Of a stretch of 64,000 nt of DNA, positions 61,504 to 64,000 are shown in pieces. Within the stretch, counting starts at the first letter, position 1. Each line of letters begins with the position of its first letter. This DNA is from Thermohalobaculum sp951813525 (GTDB taxonomy: Bacteria > Pseudomonadota > Alphaproteobacteria > Rhodobacterales > Rhodobacteraceae). Location: the NCBI GenBank assembly GCA_951813525.2, contig CATOTJ020000001.1, positions 1,237,401 to 1,301,400 of the forward strand. The letters run 5' to 3'. Below the pieces are notes generated by a model. The model was given only the letters and a program-made list of their open reading frames with translations, did not search any database and was not told the DNA's origin. A program made the translations under genes and the position numbers.

Positions 61504-63894
61504 ATGGGGTCTTCGATGGCTGATGGAAATCCTCTCTCCGAGCGGGTGAAGACGTTTTGTGCGCTTTGCACCTCGAGATGTGGGGCCATTGCGACAGTTG
61601 AAGACGGGCGATTGACTGCCTTGTCTGCGGATCCTTCGCATCCGACCGGACGGGCGTTATGCATCAAGGGCAAGGTTGCCGCAGAGCTAGTTTATGCTCC
61701 TGACCGATTGCTTCATCCGATGAAGCGTACGAACCCCAAAGGGGCTGACGAGCCGGGGTGGCAGAAGATTTCATGGGACGAAGCGTTGGACACCGTTGCG
61801 ACCCGAATGAACGATCTGAAAGACTTGCACGGTCCCGAAACCGTCGTCTTCAACACGGCGTCGCCATCGACGTCTGCATTATCGGACTCGCGACATTGGG
61901 TTCAGCGCCTGCGCCGTGCCTTTGGCAGCCCCAATCAGGCTGTGTCGTTCGAGCTGTGCGGCTGGGGTCGCTACATGGCGAACGTCTATTCTTATGGTAG
62001 TGCATTGCCGGCGACTGTCATGCCGGACCTAGATAACGCGGGCTGCATCCTGTTTTGGGGTTACAATCCATCGGTATCGCGCATCGCCCATGCCACAGCG
62101 ACCGTTACCGCAACTGCGCGCGGCGCCAAGCTGATCGTTGTCGATCCCCGCAATGCGGGACTGGCGCATCGCGCGGACGAATGGCTGCAAGTGCGCCCGG
62201 GTTCGGATGGCGCGCTGGCCTTGGGGCTGTCCCACGTAATGATCCAGAATGGCTGGTATGATGCCGAGTTTCTGCGGGCTTGGACCAATGCTCCGTTTCT
62301 GGTTCGCGAAGATACTGGCAGATTACTACGAGCAGGCGATGCGGATCTGGATGGTCCCGCCGACGCCTATGTCGTTTGGGCGGGTCGTCCTCTTGCCAGC
62401 CAGCTCGGCAATGCCAATGCGCATATTGCTTTGTTAGGCTGGATGGACGTTCAAACGCCTGATGGACCGATCAGCTGCAAGACCGTTTTTCAGCATTGGC
62501 AAGAAGTCTGTGCACAATACCTTCCGGCCGATGTCGAAGAATTGACGGGCGTTTCTGCGGATCAGGTTGAGCGGACTGCGGCTCTGCTGTGGCAGGCGCG
62601 CCCGGTCGGCTACATGGCGTGGAGCGGGCTGGAGCAACAGTCGAACGCTACCCAAATCGCACGGGCCATTGGGCTGCTTTATGCGCTGACCGGCAACTAT
62701 GATCAGAAGGGCGGGAACGTCGAATTGCCCGCCGTGCCAGCCGGGGATGTCACCGGGCCTGAATTTCTATCGTCGGAACAACGTGCCAAGACCCTTGGCC
62801 TGGACCAGCGCCCTCTCGGCACTGCCCGGTTCGACGAAATCACATCTGCCGATATTTATCGCGCGATCCTGGACCAGGATCCTTACGCTGTGCGGGGCTT
62901 GGTCAGCTTTGGCTCGAACCTGATTATGGCCCACGCAGATGGCGAAACGGCAGCCCGCGCCCTGAAGGCGTTGGAGTTCCATGTGCACGTCGATCTTTTC
63001 GTAAATCCCAGCGCGAACTTCGCCGATATCGTGCTACCCGCAGCCACCCCGTTCGAAACCGAAGGGCTCAAAATGGGTTTTGAGATTAGCGGAGAAGCTT
63101 GTTCGTTGGTGCAACTGCGCAAACCTCTGGTCCCTGCCGAGGGGGAAAGCAGATCCGATACCCAGATCATTTTTGATCTGGCCGATCGGCTTGGCTTGGG
63201 CGACAGGTTCTGGAACGGTGATATCGACGAAGGTCACCGTGCGATGCTGGCGCCCAGCGGTATTATGCTCGAGGATCTTCGGGAAAATCCTGCGGGCATC
63301 CGTGTTCCATTGGAGACGCGGCATCAAAAATATTCAGACCTGGTCGACGGAACACCAAAGGGATTCAAGACGCCTTCGCAGCGAGTTGAGTTCTTCTCAG
63401 AGACATTGTTGGATCAAGGGTACCCTCCCTTGCCGGACTACGAAGAACCCCTGGTCAGCCACCGCACTCAACCCAAACTTGCCAAGCGATTTCCACTGAC
63501 GCTGACGTGTACGAAAGATACGCTTTATTGCGAAAGCCAGCACCGCAGTCTTCCCAGCTTGCGCCGCAGGGCCTTGGATCCCCAGATAGATCTGCATCCC
63601 GATGCCGCCGACGCCAGAAACATCGCAGAAGGGAGTTGGGTGCGCATCTCGACACCCAATGGCACGGCACGCGCACGAGCGCGATTTGATGCATCGCTAT
63701 CGCCGGACGTTGTTTGCGGGCAGCACGGGTGGTGGCAGGGATGCGCCGAGCTCGACGCTCCCAGTTACCCAGCAACCGGGCTGAACAATTCAAACTTCAA
63801 TGTCCTGATAGGCCACGATGCTGTTGATCCCGTAAGCGGATCGGTCCCCCTACGGGCCTACATTTGCGATGTGATCGCGGACGAGGGCACTTAA
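61504..63894 (+). CDS. Molybdopterin-dependent oxidoreductase (DMSO reductase family)
   Basis: A 796-residue Mo-bisMGD enzyme. FCALCTSRCGAIA with ALCIKG gives the [4Fe-4S] ligands C19, C22, C26 and C53. SFELCGWGRYMANVYSYGS puts C152 at the Mo-ligand position. Further marks: ILFWGYNPSVS, LIVVDPRNAGLAHRADEWLQVRPGSDGALALGL, and the C-terminal molydopterin-binding TCTKDTLYCESQHRSLPSL. No Tat signal is present, so it should be cytoplasmic. The substrate is unclear; formate dehydrogenase or thiosulfate/polysulfide reductase-like are options. An ATG at 61516 after GGGG may be the true start. The stop is one base before IS1182 copy 2. Confidence 0.88.
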   Translation: MGSSMADGNPLSERVKTFCALCTSRCGAIATVEDGRLTALSADPSHPTGRALCIKGKVAAELVYAPDRLLHPMKRTNPKGADEPGWQKISWDEALDTVATRMNDLKDLHGPETVVFNTASPSTSALSDSRHWVQRLRRAFGSPNQAVSFELCGWGRYMANVYSYGSALPATVMPDLDNAGCILFWGYNPSVSRIAHATATVTATARGAKLIVVDPRNAGLAHRADEWLQVRPGSDGALALGLSHVMIQNGWYDAEFLRAWTNAPFLVREDTGRLLRAGDADLDGPADAYVVWAGRPLASQLGNANAHIALLGWMDVQTPDGPISCKTVFQHWQEVCAQYLPADVEELTGVSADQVERTAALLWQARPVGYMAWSGLEQQSNATQIARAIGLLYALTGNYDQKGGNVELPAVPAGDVTGPEFLSSEQRAKTLGLDQRPLGTARFDEITSADIYRAILDQDPYAVRGLVSFGSNLIMAHADGETAARALKALEFHVHVDLFVNPSANFADIVLPAATPFETEGLKMGFEISGEACSLVQLRKPLVPAEGESRSDTQIIFDLADRLGLGDRFWNGDIDEGHRAMLAPSGIMLEDLRENPAGIRVPLETRHQKYSDLVDGTPKGFKTPSQRVEFFSETLLDQGYPPLPDYEEPLVSHRTQPKLAKRFPLTLTCTKDTLYCESQHRSLPSLRRRALDPQIDLHPDAADARNIAEGSWVRISTPNGTARARARFDASLSPDVVCGQHGWWQGCAELDAPSYPATGLNNSNFNVLIGHDAVDPVSGSVPLRAYICDVIADEGT

Positions 63895-63895
63895 C

Positions 63896-64000
63896 GGCCG
63901 ATTTTGTTGAAAAAGCCGGGTTGAAAGAACGGTCCAGCACTGATTCAAGATCTCTGTGGTGACGGAGGTTTTCTGCGATGATGGGCGATCGGCAAGTGCT
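63896..64000 (+). mobile_element. IS1182-family insertion sequence, copy 2 (cut by window end)
   Basis: The 105 bases are identical to the transposase-start end of copy 1 read from 60435 downward, including the GGCCGATTTTGTTGAA tip and the ATG of the transposase at 63978. Orientation is opposite to copy 1. The rest lies outside the window. Confidence 0.9.
63978..64000 (+). CDS. IS1182 transposase, first codons (truncated by window)
   Basis: The first seven codons (MMGDRQV) match the transposase at 58992-60353; the gene continues beyond the window. Confidence 0.75.

Overview
The window reads as GC-rich alphaproteobacterial chromosome, most likely Rhodobacterales (Roseobacter/Paracoccus group). 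The evidence is family content and gene order: dapF-mtaB-ftsY, htpX-rsmB-heparinase-purH, yidC-MOSC-yihA, a tctCBA transporter, a small SDHAF4-type protein and plant-type glutamate-cysteine ligase. No rRNA, tRNA or CRISPR array was seen. Nothing was computed beyond reading the sequence and the translations; family names rest on motif recognition.

Layout. 1-6.1 kb: a truncated phosphoesterase, a cysteine-free uracil-DNA glycosylase, an amidase, the glutathione-dependent formaldehyde dehydrogenase, a DMT transporter and a sulfotransferase-like protein. 6.3-8.6 kb: a 741-residue fusion of a V8/trypsin-like serine protease to an endonuclease I domain, the most unusual gene here. 8.7-14.5 kb: gshA, a secreted DUF3616 protein, S-formylglutathione hydrolase and acetyl-CoA synthetase. 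14.5-17.6 kb: an AT-rich acquired patch with a DUF1508 gene divergent from an XRE repressor, paired operators between them, an ImmA/IrrE metallopeptidase gene split by an IS630 element, and a decayed DUF1992 gene. 17.8-25.3 kb: a membrane-anchored collagen-like protein, a frameshifted secreted repeat protein, a diguanylate cyclase with a degenerate EAL domain, dapF, mtaB and ftsY. 25.4-33.6 kb: acyl-CoA dehydrogenase, a second DMT transporter, a YghU-type glutathione transferase, a saccharopine dehydrogenase/DUF4166 gene broken by an in-frame amber codon, an SDR and a DsbA-like isomerase. 33.7-39.5 kb: SDHAF4, htpX, rsmB, heparinase family and purH. 39.6-40.8 kb: the second, apparently identical, inverted IS630 copy. 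40.8-51.9 kb: mostly minus-strand accessory genes, ttcA, a lipoprotein, and tctCBA divergent from a TauD-type dioxygenase with two shared operator-like palindromes. 52.1-58.6 kb: yidC with a long low-complexity tail, a MOSC protein, yihA and two flavoproteins. 58.9-64 kb: two inverted IS1182-type copies (the second cut by the window end) flanking a hypothetical gene and a molybdopterin oxidoreductase, like a composite transposon.

How genes fit together. Glutathione metabolism recurs: synthesis (gshA), formaldehyde oxidation (hydroxymethylglutathione dehydrogenase and formylglutathione hydrolase), a GFA-fold protein and a YghU-type transferase. Core genes for lysine and cell-wall precursor synthesis, tRNA/rRNA modification, purine synthesis and membrane protein insertion are intact, except for a substituted catalytic cysteine in DapF. 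Several accessory genes show single-base lesions or insertions, so the accessory parts look to be in decay or affected by sequence errors.
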